Translations under genes and position numbers: made by a program
Notes under the pieces: model-generated
Told to the model about the DNA's origin: nothing
Seen by the model: only the letters and a program-made list of their open reading frames with translations
Databases searched by the model: none
Source: Liopterus haemorrhoidalis
Taxonomy: Eukaryota > Arthropoda > Insecta > Coleoptera > Dytiscidae
Length of the DNA stretch: 64,000 nt
Assembly (NCBI GenBank): GCA_963971575.1
Contig: OZ020616.1
Span: forward strand, 6,840,924 to 6,904,923
Reading direction: 5' to 3'
Part shown: piece by piece, positions 22,521-33,029 of the stretch
How positions within the stretch are numbered: the first letter of the stretch is position 1
Layout of the letters: each line of letters begins with the position of its first letter

Positions 22521-22667
22521 TATGATAATATCAATTAAAACACACAAATTCAAGCACATATAAGCATTTACTACTACGTCTATTTACAATCTTTCACAAA
22601 TATGTCATTATGTTATGGTTACTAACGTAACATATTACAGAAGACGCCCAAGAACTAGATCTGATCC

Positions 22668-23569
22668 TAATGCCTCATTTTCAGCGGGTGTTGGAAGTGT
22701 GGAACAAAAAATTCAACCAATAGGATCGGTTTATTTTGAAAAAACCCGTACCATGGTATCGTAGGCGCGGTGTTACAAGCGCGGTGTCGCAAGTTCAGAA
22801 ATTTCAACTCTAGTGCCGGCCGCACCGTCAAAACCATAGAAACAGATATATTTTGTTCGGAATGGTGAGATCTTTAGCGAGACACTTATATTAATTTCAT
22901 AAAAAAAAAATTAAAAAACGTAAATTGATGTAGCGAAATAGCGACTTTCGGCAGTCATAAAGTTTATTATTATGGATTCGGTTTCAACATCTGGACTGCA
23001 GAAGTGTCATATAGTGGGTATACTGGTGATATACGCCAAGTACAATGGTATACCCCAATTAAGTGGGTATTACCGTAAAGTCAAAGCAAGCCTTTGCCCA
23101 GTATCAATAGGTTCTCTGATTACCTTCTGCTTACATAATAATGGTCCAACAATACTCAGAAGTTCATCAAAATTGGTTGATGTCATTCTCATGTAATTGA
23201 AATAACTCTCTGTGTCTGTTAGCCTCATTTCTTGCAACAAGTTAAAATAATCACCCTGTTGCCGTCTGTTTTTATATATGGGGCGTACCCACCATTGCTT
23301 TTCTTCATATCGCATTAAGTCTAAATATGCATAAAAAAGAGCTAGACGTCTCCTTCGATTTGACGACATATTTAATTAAATTGAATAACCGTTTACTCCA
23401 AACACTTGTATAAACTTTTTGGTTAAATTTGGGTTATATATAAATGTCAAAACCGAAAACGCGCCCTTATCACGCCTCCAACCCCACCATGAAATTCGAA
23501 CTTGTAAATATAACACCACGGCTCTCACCCCTGTCACGCCTTTGACACTACCATGAAAATGAGGCATTA
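22668..23569 (-). mobile_element. PIF/Harbinger-like element, internally deleted
   Basis: Starts TAATGCCTCATTTTCA and ends TGAAAATGAGGCATTA, exact 16-base inverted ends. A 3-bp duplication is not clear: the inner edge reads TAA on the left and TTA on the right. It carries the N-terminal transposase reading at 23070-23369; the catalytic core is gone. Confidence 0.78.
23070..23369 (-). pseudogene. PIF/Harbinger transposase, N-terminal part
   Basis: The reading starts MSSNRRRRLALFYAYLDLM and runs through QWWVRPIYKNRRQQGDY, YFNYMRMTSTNFDELL and a final RLALTLR. This matches the conserved N-terminal stretch of Harbinger nucleases (WWVRP...G.Y..L, YFRMS...F..LL, RLA.TLR). In complete proteins the DDE nuclease follows directly. 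Here the frame leaves the family after LTLR, so about two-thirds of the enzyme is deleted. Full-length elements also carry a Myb-like partner gene, which is absent. Confidence 0.8.
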
Positions 23570-24310
23570 CATACATATTTTTATTTTGTTTATTTACGCT
23601 TTAAGAGGTTTCATTTGACAGTTTTGGCATTGAACAACTATTGCAGAATGGTCGCTTTCTAAATATATTTTATTTTTGAAGACGAATTACAAAAGGATAA
23701 TGTGTATTTTATAAAAAAATTCGGAGCTAACAAACAGCTTTTAAAATTCTCTAAAAGGTGGTGTCAAAAACACATTTTTCTCAAAATTGTGACAATGTGA
23801 CTTTTGTAAAAAGACCTTCATATTACGAAATTGTATTATTTTATAGGTAAGATTATGAAAAATATTCCATTTGCAAACACAGTTACTATTTTTTTTTTTT
23901 TTTTCATTTTGTCTTAAATTTCCTGTTATTCAGTTGTATTTAATATTTAAATATTTACTCTTATCTCGAATCTCAAAAGATGTTAAAATCCAGAGAGAAC
24001 TAATAAAGGAAGTTGCAGTGTGTTTTCTTGCTTTGCATTAGCGAGTGCCGAGTTGATATTGTTGACAAAACCCGCTAAATACTGCGAGAAGGCGGTGCTG
24101 CATTTCAGATGCAAACAAGAACATACGCAAAGGACTGTACGGTAAACAACCAGCGACGTTACAAATACTCATTGCTGAAAGAGGTTTCACGGAACAGGTT
24201 ACAATTTAAAGGACAGTTTAACATACAGAATTAAAAGTATTCTTCTCTGGTATTAAGAAAATTAAATTGGAAAAACAACTAAACATCAAATAAAAGAGTT
24301 ATTTCTAATA
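23570..24310. other. Spacer, nothing recognised
   Basis: No reading frame or transposon end recognised. A slightly GC-richer patch lies at 24060-24140. Confidence 0.4.
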
Positions 24311-25235
24311 CAAGGTGTCTCAAAAGAAATTTTATATTTAGTGGATCGATTAAAAAAAAAGTAAGCCGTATATAGAAAAAATGTTTATTAATTATTAAAA
24401 TACACTTTTTGGGGATTTATTTCTTAAAAATGATATCGTCTAAATGTAGACCCTCGCGTTCTCGGCACTCATTTAATCGAACAGTAAAATTACTTATGAC
24501 GTCTCGGCAGGTGGACTCAGGGATGGCTGCCATTTCGTGACGGATATTTTCTTTCAAATGCACCAGTGAAGTCGGTTTATTGGCGTAAACTTTAGATTTA
24601 AGATAACCCCATAGGAAAAAGTCCATAGGGGTTAAATCTGGACTGCGTGGAGGCCAATTTATGTCACCTCTCCGGGAGATCGCTCAATCACCTGATTTAC
24701 GAAATTAAGCCTCTGACTGGCGTTTTGGGGCTTTAATTCTTGCACCAATTGAATTTTGTAGGGGTGTAGCTTTAGGTCTTTGTGCATAATGCGATGTAAT
24801 GATGATCTATGCACATTTAAAGCACTTGCGCGCTTCCGAATTGAAAGGTTCGGGTCGTCACGAACAGACTGATTAACATTCTCCACGTTTTCTACCGTTC
24901 TTGATGACCTAGGTCGCCCGGATTTTGATTTATCCAGCGTTGTACCAGTCTCTTCAAACTTTTCAACCCAATGTCGAATGAGAGGAATGCTTGGCGCATC
25001 ATTTAAGTGGCGAAAACCTCGGATACTGCAGAATTTTCTACGCGCTACACTCGCCGAATCACCGTTTTTGTAAAACTCTCACACGCATAACGCGCGGTCT
25101 GCTCCCGAGAAACGCTCCATAGCGACTGAATTCCCAAGAGCCAGGCTACCGATTGACATAACCCCCGCGCCCCTCGGATACGTTGCGTTCACGCAGTAAG
25201 CTAAATAAATATAAAATTTCTTTTGAGACACCTTG
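24311..25235 (-). mobile_element. DD41D mariner, family 2, internally deleted copy
   Basis: Perfect outer ends CAAGGTGTCTCAAAAGAAAT on both sides, each with TA outside. Nearly identical to 12753-14064 but lacking about 385 bases between codons for VIER and GDINWPP. The removed part holds the first two catalytic aspartates, so the protein could not work. The remaining readings are NVHRSSLHRIMHKDL on the N-terminal side and MDFFLWGYLKSKVYANKP on the C-terminal side. The family's second premature TGA (codon after NEC) is CGA here. Confidence 0.9.
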
Positions 25236-25761
25236 TATATGGTATACATTTTGATTTTTTTCTTGTTCGAAAATGTTATATTTATTTACAGTTTTAATTA
25301 CCGTATATTCCGGCGTATAACGTGCACCTCAAATCCCAATAGATTTATTTTAGTTTTTGCATGTTTTCCTCGTATACCTCGTATACCGGAATTATTTAAA
25401 ATAATTCCCAAAAAACATAAATACTTAGAAATTATTTATTAATTATCGTAGGAGGGTCTGGTTTGTACCAATGTATTTAGAAAATCTTTCCACGGGCTAA
25501 ACTTTCCTTTTGTGCCTTAAAACTTAATTTTTATAAATAATTAAAAAAATACTGGGGAACTTTACAACACAAACCGTCAATAACAATAACAACAGTGAAG
25601 ACAGTTAATTAATTCTAAAGTTTGCTTGAAATTACTTTTATTTTCCATAGCCAACCCTTATGTAATTTCTTTTTGAACTCATAGTATAAATTAGTTCGTT
25701 TGTACATACGTATGTTACCTGGAGCCTAAAGAACGCCTTCAAAAAAATATATATATATATA
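25236..25761. other. AT-rich spacer, nothing recognised
   Basis: No coding or repeat structure recognised; ends in an (AT)n run at about 25748-25762. Confidence 0.4.
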
Positions 25762-25860
25762 TAGGAGGAAATAAAAATTCTTGAATACTCGTCAAAAGTT
25801 TATTTATAAAATATTAAGAGACGTTTATTACGAGTATTCAAGAATTTTTATTTCCTCCTA
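25762..25860. repeat. Small inverted repeat (31-bp perfect arms)
   Basis: 25762-25792 (TAGGAGGAAATAAAAATTCT...) is the exact reverse complement of 25830-25860, with a 37-base AT-rich spacer. (AT)n runs lie on both sides, suggesting a tiny MITE inserted in a microsatellite, or a fold-back hairpin. Confidence 0.8.
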
Positions 25861-27212
25861 CATTTTTCGTCAAGAACAACAATCCAACTATATATATATA
25901 TATATATATATTAAATACACCCATGGCATTGTTTATAGTAAAATAGATCTGTTTTTATGACTCTTAGGACACTCGAATTCTTTTAAACAGTAACAATTAA
26001 GCGAAAACGTTAAAATTATATGTGATTTTTTTTTTTTTTGAGCATCAGTGCTAAAAAATCTCTTCCTCATTATCATAGCAGCCGTTGATAAGCAAGGGAA
26101 GCAAAGATTCTGAGGCAGGGAGGAACAGACAATCCCAGCAAACATTGAACTAACGGCCGAACGCCGGCAAACTGCTTTTACGCTGGTACATTGCTGGCAC
26201 CAAAAGTAAGTGCAATGCCAGTATTAATAATGTACTTCACATTTGTATTTCGCACTCCGCCTATACGAAGTACTTTACCAGCATTTTATAAGCATTCCTT
26301 ATTTGTATTAATCCAAGATTATTTCTAGCGGGCCAGTGCTTATGTTCATAACTTTTTTTGAATGTAATAATTTGAAAAGTCTGATCGTTCTTAGTCATAA
26401 AACACCCTAACGGCGTGGCCTTCGAGGGTCGGTACAAGTGATATTCTGTGAGTACAAGTTTGGACGTGTTGGTGAACAGTTTATCAGGATGTGTATTTGA
26501 ATAGTTATTGATTGTGAGCATTATACAGTTTTTTATTGTGATTTGTGTGTGTTTTGTTAGATTTAAGGACGTAGTTTACACAAACTTCTTCATATTAAAT
26601 TGTTTAATATTTAGTTTAGTTCAATCATAGTTTTTTTCATGTAATAAAATTTTCAATTATTAATAAATCTGATACAAGATTATAAATATGTCATTTAAAA
26701 AATATAATTTGTCATATTTCATTTTGAATAGTGACATCTTAAATATTTTGTAAATATAATACTAACCTAAAATAATACAAACTTAATCCAAAACTGTAAA
26801 ACTTTTTTTACAATATAACCAAGTTTCTAAAAGTCAGTAATACACTATAAAAATCACCAAAATAACCAGATCTAGTTTGTTCTTACAAAAGTGAACAGCT
26901 TATAGCATTAATGCTTATAAAATTTGTTTATTGAATTTATTTTAACAAGTATGATTTCTTTAGGTTGGCACTCTTCAAGTCAGGGGGAAAAGATGTGGTA
27001 GATAATACAAGACGAATATTGGCGAAAATTATTAGTCACCCCTTATCTTTAGGATGAAATTGGTTTGACCGAAATGGCAGAAAACCATTTTCTTAAAATT
27101 CTTCATTAAATTAATAAATTAAATAAACTAATTCCTGTTATTCCTGAAATTATATTTATTTAATATTTATAAATAAATCAATAAATTATAACTGTTAATT
27201 CAATTTACAATC

Positions 27213-27378
27213 GGCCAGTTTTACCATCGTTGAATAAATTTATTTAACAACTTAAGTTAACAATATCGCATCATTCTATTGACAGCAATGTTAATTTCTT
27301 CATTAATAGTTTAAAACCGATGCGATATTGTCAACTTTACTTTTTAAATAAATTTATTCAACGATGGTGAAAATGGCC
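27213..27378. repeat. Inverted repeat inside the CCCAGC element
   Basis: About 60-base arms, starting GGCCAGTTTTACCATCGTTG on the left and, reversed, GGCCATTTTCACCATCGTTG on the right, with a spacer of about 46 bases. Present in both copies (also near 42657-42822), so it entered before the element spread, or belongs to it. Confidence 0.75.
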
Positions 27379-27529
27379 AAATGAGTATTTATTTTGCACC
27401 TAACCATTAATTTATTTTAATACTGGGTAAGTACACATATATTACATTTGAAACACTAGAGAGTGGGTATAATATAAGCACTAGTCTGTCAGAAATAAAT
27501 CTTGCAACTAATGCGATTATTTTGCACTT

Positions 27530-27835
27530 TACCGTTGCTGGGCCAGCAACTGATACATCAATGGGCCAGCTAACGGCCACGGGGACACCGGGGCACTGGC
27601 CCAGTGCAAAATGCCAGCACTGGACCAATGCGAAATGCCAGCACTGGCCCAGTGCGAAATGCCAGCACTGGCCCATTACTTTCAATGCACTTTACCGTTG
27701 CTGGGCCAGCAACTGATACATCAATGGACCAGCTAAGGGCCACGGGACACCGGGGTACTGGCCCAGTACGAAATGCCAGCACTGGCCCATTACTTTCAAT
27801 GCCGGCGAGTATGTGCTTTACCAGTACTGGTCCGG
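27530..27835 (+). repeat. GC-rich short repeats (GCCAGCACTGGCCCA)
   Basis: AAATGCCAGCACTGGCCCA and CTTTACCGTTGCTGGGCCAG recur several times, with GACACCGGGG(C/T)ACTGG between them. Long open readings on both strands come only from this repetition. Copy 2 lacks about 24 bases of one unit. Confidence 0.75.
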
Positions 27836-27853
27836 ATAAAAATGTTTGCTGGG

Positions 27854-28875
27854 ATGTATCAAATTCTTTATTTCGGATTTTTCATCTATTATCTTTATGA
27901 ACTGGGTTGCATATTTGCCTTAATATTCTCCTTTCATAGCAGTTTAGAATGTATTTAGAACGTATGGTGAGGAATACTGGATTTATAAAAAAAAATATAA
28001 TAAATGCATCTAGTCTCAGCTATTAGCTATAACTAGTAAACAAGCATTTATTTTCCATTATCACTGTTTGAATATTTCACATTAAAATGATAATAGATGC
28101 ATCTGTCATTCGTAAATATCCACTCTAGAACAAATCAATGTTGATAAAACGTTGTGGGCTACAACTGGTCTGTTTCCCGAACACATAACTGCTTTACAAA
28201 ATGGAATATTTGCAACGTATTGCATGCAGAAACGTAAACAGTAAAATTGAGTTGAAATAACTGATAAATGTATAAAAACGTACATTACATATGAGAGTTG
28301 TGTGTGTGCTAAAAATGCATTTCAGCTGAGTACAACGAAAAATGTTTGCTCAGCTGTGTTCAGACTTTGACAAAAAATATGGAAACGGTTTTTAAAATTT
28401 TGGTCCGGATGCTGCCCATTGCAATAATCATAAACAAATTAAAGAGAGAGAGAGAGAGAGAGAGAGAGAAATGGAGAGAACTAATTATAGATTCCGTCAT
28501 ACTTGTAAGGGAGGTAATTTTGGTATTATTTCATAAATAAAATTTCATAAATAAATTCATTATAATCATTCAATTAGAGTAAAATATTTAATCTGTTAAA
28601 CGATAAAAAAATAATCTATTGCTTAGAAAGGGCATTTAAGATAACGGTAGATTGTTTATTATTTTAACTTGACACTTTGTCAATGGAACATGAAAAGTGA
28701 ATCGTAAATTATTGTGTTAAATAAATATACGTCAACCATAAGCACATAAATAATAATTAATTCTGTCTGAGATATAAATATTCTGATTCGGCTATTTTCT
28801 AATGGGATATTTATCTGAGTTATCACAAATAAATTACGAATTTTAAGATAGTACAAGACCGACAATCAAGAGGTG
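27854..28875. other. AT-rich spacer with a (GA)n run
   Basis: No gene recognised. A pure (GA)n microsatellite occupies about 28443-28469. Confidence 0.5.
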
Positions 28876-29512
28876 TTAAATGACATTTAACAGTTGGGCG
28901 ATGTAAGCATTTGAGAGTAGATGGTAAACCTTCATAATGTTAAGTCATGTTTGGGAGTTCAGCTTAAACCGTCGTATGGTTAAGACCATGTTTAAGAGTT
29001 GAGCCTAAAGAGTGAAGAAGTTAAATCGTGTTTTTAAGTAGTGTGAGATTTTGTTAACCATGGGTTAGAGTCATTTAGGGTGTTCGGTTGGACTAGTAAA
29101 ATGTAACAAGTAATTCCATATGAACGTTAGTGTAGTGCCCAGCTAAAGACATGTGAGAGACAAATGGTTTTAGAGGATGTCAGTCAGGACTGTGGTGTCC
29201 AGTGGTTAAATTAATGTTTGGTGTTAAGTGTTTCTAGTGTGTGTGACTGTGTTTTTGGATTTAGCTGTATCGACGTAATTGTAAGTCTAGTGTAATCATG
29301 TAAATATTTAAACCGTAATCGTAATTAAAGTAGGTTAGTTAAATGTTGAGTTTAATTGAACAACCCTTAATCCTTCCAAGAATCATAGCAACCAGCTAGC
29401 GGACTAATAGGGGGGGTCCAGACTTGATCCGCTCGCAAGTCTTGGAACCCATAATGTGAGGGATGTACAGGGTAAGTACAAATGAAATAAATAAATCAGC
29501 CAACCGTGACAT
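28876..29512 (+). other. Unassigned GT-rich tract, possibly a solo LTR
   Basis: Starts TGTTAAATGACATTTAACAG and ends GTGACA, so it begins TG and ends CA as LTRs do. It is richer in G and T than its surroundings, and AATAAA lies near its end. No target duplication, second LTR or polyprotein was found, so this is only a possibility. Confidence 0.2.
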
Positions 29513-30100
29513 TTCATATTTATATATCGTAGCTCCCCACATACTCGAACGTGTGTTTTCGAAAATAAATCCATTCGACTGGGACAGACAGATGACCAAG
29601 GACACAATATTAAAGATCTACAAAACATCAATTCAGAACAGTATTTCTCAACCTAATATATACCGGGGACCGGCAAATATCTTCTTTTTTTTACATGGAC
29701 CTATGAAAATATACATTACGCGCTTATTTATGTGAACCATAGTTATTCATAAAATAAAATTGTTCAAATAAGGGATGATAGTTTTTTTTAACACTAGAAC
29801 TACCGACGTTGAATGTATACCTAACTATACCACGCCCGTCAATTTGACGGGTATTTTAAAATTTCTATTTTTTAACCTTTAAATGAATAAAAATACATGT
29901 AATATAGTAAATTATAAGTTTCTTTATTAAAAGTGATAAAAATAATCAAAACAGTTAACTTTTTAACTTCTTAATTCAGAACAAATAGAATTCCTATAGA
30001 AGTCCTATTTGACAAGATTTACGTGAATCAGACATTTCAGCAGATATTAGGGTAGACATTTCATTTGAAATGTTTCCATGTTCAGCTGTCAATTCTTCGG

Positions 30101-30103
<3 letters not shown>

Positions 30104-30132
<29 letters not shown>

Positions 30133-31640
30133 TTATTCAAGTTTTTTGTACATTAACCTTTAAAGGACCAATGGTCGATATATTAACCGCTGTGAGTATT
30201 CGCTGCCGGCCCAATGGTCGATCTATAGACCGCTAGTTATGCATATCGTATTTCATTGCTGTCATACGTGTAGGCGTGAGTTAAAATAAACAAACCACCC
30301 AAGTTTACAGTTATTAAGCCATATATTAGATATGCTCCATACAAAGTAACTTTACTTTGTCCTTTGCCGCTCAGACATTCTTTTAAGTAAACAAACTTTA
30401 TTTTTGTTTAAAAAATTTTGATTTAAATTTAGTTATGTTACATCTTCTAAACAGTGTAGTTGGGCAGTGCATATAGTTTATTGTTAAACTTTTATAAAAA
30501 TTTGATTTAAAAATTAGTTTTCGAACATAATTTTCGGTTTGAACTTTTTTATTTATTCCCTCACTATGGGAGACCAAATAGAAAGTGCATTTTCCGAATT
30601 GCTTTACTTTTTATTTTTAAAATCTTTTTAATTTTGAAATAAAATAATTTTAGAAATATAGAAAATTTAATTCTCTTTAATTTTGTTTTTAGTTTTTTAT
30701 TCTAGTGTAAATAGAACGCGCGTCATGTTATTTTAAGCAAAAGTTTGCAATTTTACGCGCAGTCAGCAAATTAATTCGGGCCGGCAGGTAATACTATGCG
30801 AAATAAATTCGGTACGGAAAAGGTTAAATATACAGTAACTTAAGTTTAATTTAGCCCATCATGCCAGTTCAGTTATACTCATACGGAATTCGTCAACACT
30901 GTATAATGCGCGGTTAGAAAGGAATATCTTCATTCTTTTTTTAAATATATTTCTATTAAGATTTTTGATCTGAAGCGGAAGCATATTATACAGGTTGACT
31001 CAGATTACCGACGGTAACTGTCTGATCGTGGTATATCTACACAGAGGCGTCCGAAAATGTTCCTTTTGCCTGGTGTTATAATTGTGAGTGTTCTGGTTTT
31101 TTTCCTGAACACTTTCATTGTCTTTAATGTACAAAAGTACATTTAAGATGTACAATGATGGAAGCGTCAATATGTTCAGTTTCCTGAATAGATCTCTACA
31201 ATGTGCGTAGCGTTTAGCTTTCGCTAAAATGCGTATATCTTTTTTTTGGACTTTAAATATACGCGTCCATTCAGTGGAGCTGCCCCATAGCTCGACACCG
31301 TAAGAGAGTATACTATGGAAGTAGGCATAATACAACATTCTGACGGTGTCTTCGGAGACACATTCGGTCATTCTCTTTAGCATATACGTAATTCTATTCA
31401 GTTTAATGGATAATACGTGGATATGCTCTTTCCACGTTAGCCGGCAGTCCAAATGAAACCCAAGAAACTTAACGGTATTTTCATTGTACAGAGTATTGTT
31501 ATTTAACATCCTATTTAAGCTAAAAATAATTGTTTTGGTTTTTGTAGTATTTAAACACAATTTGTTACTAGTGAACCATTGTAAAGCTTGATTTTGGGTT
31601 ACATTCGCGGCTAGCATAGCATCATCACAGTGGACTCCAT
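30104..31640 (-). pseudogene. Non-LTR retrotransposon 3' half with (TAA)n tail
   Basis: On the minus strand, immediately after the polymerase box, the reading gives ALQWFTSNKLCLNTTKTK, VKFLGFHLDCRLTWKEHI, AYFHSILSYGVELWG, RILAKAKRYAHCRDLF and HNYNTRQKEHFRTP. These match the thumb and C-terminus of jockey/CR1-like reverse transcriptases. A stop follows LPSVI, and more C-terminal sequence (LYNMLPLQIKNLNR) appears past it. The 3' end is an (AAT)n tract on the plus strand (30104-30132). The 5' part, including the catalytic box, is truncated near 31640. It resembles the LINE at 33030. Confidence 0.78.
30157..30823. mobile_element. TTAA-flanked element (inner)
   Basis: TTAA at 30153-30156 and 30824-30827. 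The ends CCTTTAAAGGACC and, reversed, CCTTTTCCGTACC match at 9 of 13 positions. CAATGGTCGAT...ACCGCT subterminal repeats lie at about 30169-30235. No coding. It splits the 3' UTR of the LINE around it, so it is the youngest of the three layers. Confidence 0.7.
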
Positions 31641-32024
31641 GGTTTATAAATGGTGGATAATTGAAACAAAAATTTCTTTCTATTTATATTAGGGGAAGAT
31701 GATGCAATAACTGAGGTATTATGCAATATTGAACTTTGGACCTTATCTACACTACCCGTCGGGTTTTGGTATATTTAGTTATATGTATACCAAATTTTGG
31801 AAATTTCTATTCTATTAAAAATCATTATAACATTTTACCGCTAACTTACATGATTTTTTTAATTTTTAATGAGAAAATTTAAAACCCGTCAAAATGATGG
31901 GTTTGGTAGTTCTAGTGTTAAAGTGTTAATTAATATATAGTACATATTGCATTATTTGTTTTTGCAGTTTCTTAGCAAACAAACTTTTTGCTAATGTCTT
32001 TTCCCCGTTTTCGGACAACAACTA

Positions 32025-32476
32025 CGAGCCGTGTCCACTATCAGTTGGCCCAGCTACGAAATTTTTACTTATTGGTGTTCAATTAACAGAATGCGAATAA
32101 CTTATGAAATCTAGGTAATATTTTATTTTTAATTAAACATTTTAGAGTTTTTCGATTAATATTTACAACTATTAAAGTAAAATAATAAGAAAAAAATAAT
32201 ATTTCCATTGGAAAGCCATTAACTTGGAAACCTATTTCAGAAGTTACCACTGGGTAACGTCACCTTTCATTTTTATAACGGCATTAATTCTTCTCGGCAT
32301 AGTATCTAAAAGGTCTTGGCATTGTCGAGGAGTAAAATTATCCCATATTTCTTGAAGCTTTAGTCTTAATTCTGGAATTGTTCTAGCCGGTGTTATACGC
32401 AATCGTTTTTTCATTTCGTGCCAAAGTGTCTCGATGGGGGATAAGTCTGGGCTACTTGAAACCCACTCTAAAAGTG
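32025..32476 (-). pseudogene. Tc1-like transposase, C-terminal fragment with 3' end
   Basis: The minus-strand reading gives SSPDLSPIETLWHEMKKRL, the DD34E signature around the third catalytic residue (E in PIETLW). Then follow TPARTIPELRLKLQEIW, TPRQCQDLLDTMPRRINAVI and KGDVTQW before a stop at about 32244. The terminal sequence GAGCCGTGTCCACTATCAGT follows a TAC near 32023. The first two-thirds of the enzyme, from about 32477, is missing. Tc1 transposase, like mariner, targets TA. Confidence 0.85.
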
Positions 32477-32480
32477 GACT

Positions 32481-32598
32481 CTAAAAAGTTGGTGTTGGTA
32501 CGACTGAAAAGTACAGAACTGTCATCCAAAACTACCCCCGGTAAAATTTTTGATTGACAGTTCTGTACTTTTCAGTCGTACCAACACCAACTTTTTAG
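32481..32598. repeat. Perfect 44-bp inverted repeat hairpin
   Basis: 32481-32524 (CTAAAAAGTTGGTGTTGGTA...) is the exact reverse complement of 32555-32598, with a 30-base loop. The outer bases could be a TA duplication around a 114-bp MITE. It sits exactly where the Tc1 sequence breaks off. Confidence 0.88.
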
Positions 32599-33029
32599 TT
32601 TTTGTTTACAACTTAACTTTTAGTAGTTTATTAAGTTGATAAGAAGTTTATTTAGATCATATAATTAAATATGACCTTGGCACAATTTAACAATATTTAT
32701 AAATTGGTTTACTATAACCAAATTGTTGTCGCCATCTGAACCTAAAAATTTTTAAGTTGGCAATGAAAATAATAAGAGATGGAAGATAGAAAATGTATCA
32801 CTGTCTCTTATTTTTTCCCCCCACTATATTCTGTAGTATCAAAAGTTGAAATGACGTCAGAGTTGGATAGTATTGAAAAAAGTATTGAAAAAAGTATAAT
32901 GTAGAATGGACTTAAGAATTTGTCAATACATCGATGCTTAGTCATCATACCAAGACTTCATAAAATTATAACTATTAATTTATCTGTATTTTTGGTCTAA
33001 TTTCCTTATTTCCTGAGTTGGTTTAGGTT
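32599..33029. other. AT-rich spacer, nothing recognised
   Basis: No coding structure recognised. TATTGAAAAAAG is directly duplicated near 32870-32893. Confidence 0.4.

Larger units (their letters stand above)
26134..27853 (+). mobile_element. CCCAGC-ended element, copy 1
   Basis: Starts CCCAGCAAACATT and ends AATGTTTGCTGGG, perfect 13-bp inverted ends with AT directly outside both (26132-26133, 27854-27855). A nearly identical copy lies at 41579-43274 with TA outside, and a fragment at 47215-47300. No conserved reading frame spans both full copies, so it is non-autonomous. It contains a nested inverted repeat (27213-27378) and a GC-rich repeat block (27530-27835). I do not recognise the superfamily. 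Confidence 0.85.
29792..31917. mobile_element. TTAA-flanked piggyBac-like element (outer)
   Basis: TTAA lies outside both ends (29788-29791 and 31918-31921). The ends CACTAGAACTACC and GGTAGTTCTAGTG are perfect inverted repeats. Both subterminal zones carry a CCCGTCAA...TTGACGGGT-like palindrome. No transposase core is recognisable. A LINE fragment (30104-31640) sits inside, and another TTAA element sits inside that. Confidence 0.82.

Noticed and set aside
26261..26521. 86-residue open reading on the minus strand in the CCCAGC element
   Set aside because: The start codon and frame are not kept in copy 2 near 41700-41965, so it is not under coding constraint.
27407..27900. Several overlapping open readings rich in GPVLAFRTG or NASTGP, repeated at 42946-43306
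   Set aside because: Caused by GC-rich tandem repeats in the CCCAGC element. Frames are open on both strands and differ between the two copies through a deletion of about 24 bases.
28876..29512. Confident solo LTR
   Set aside because: It starts TG and ends CA, but flanks AGAGG and TTTCA do not match, and no second LTR, primer-binding site or polyprotein is near.
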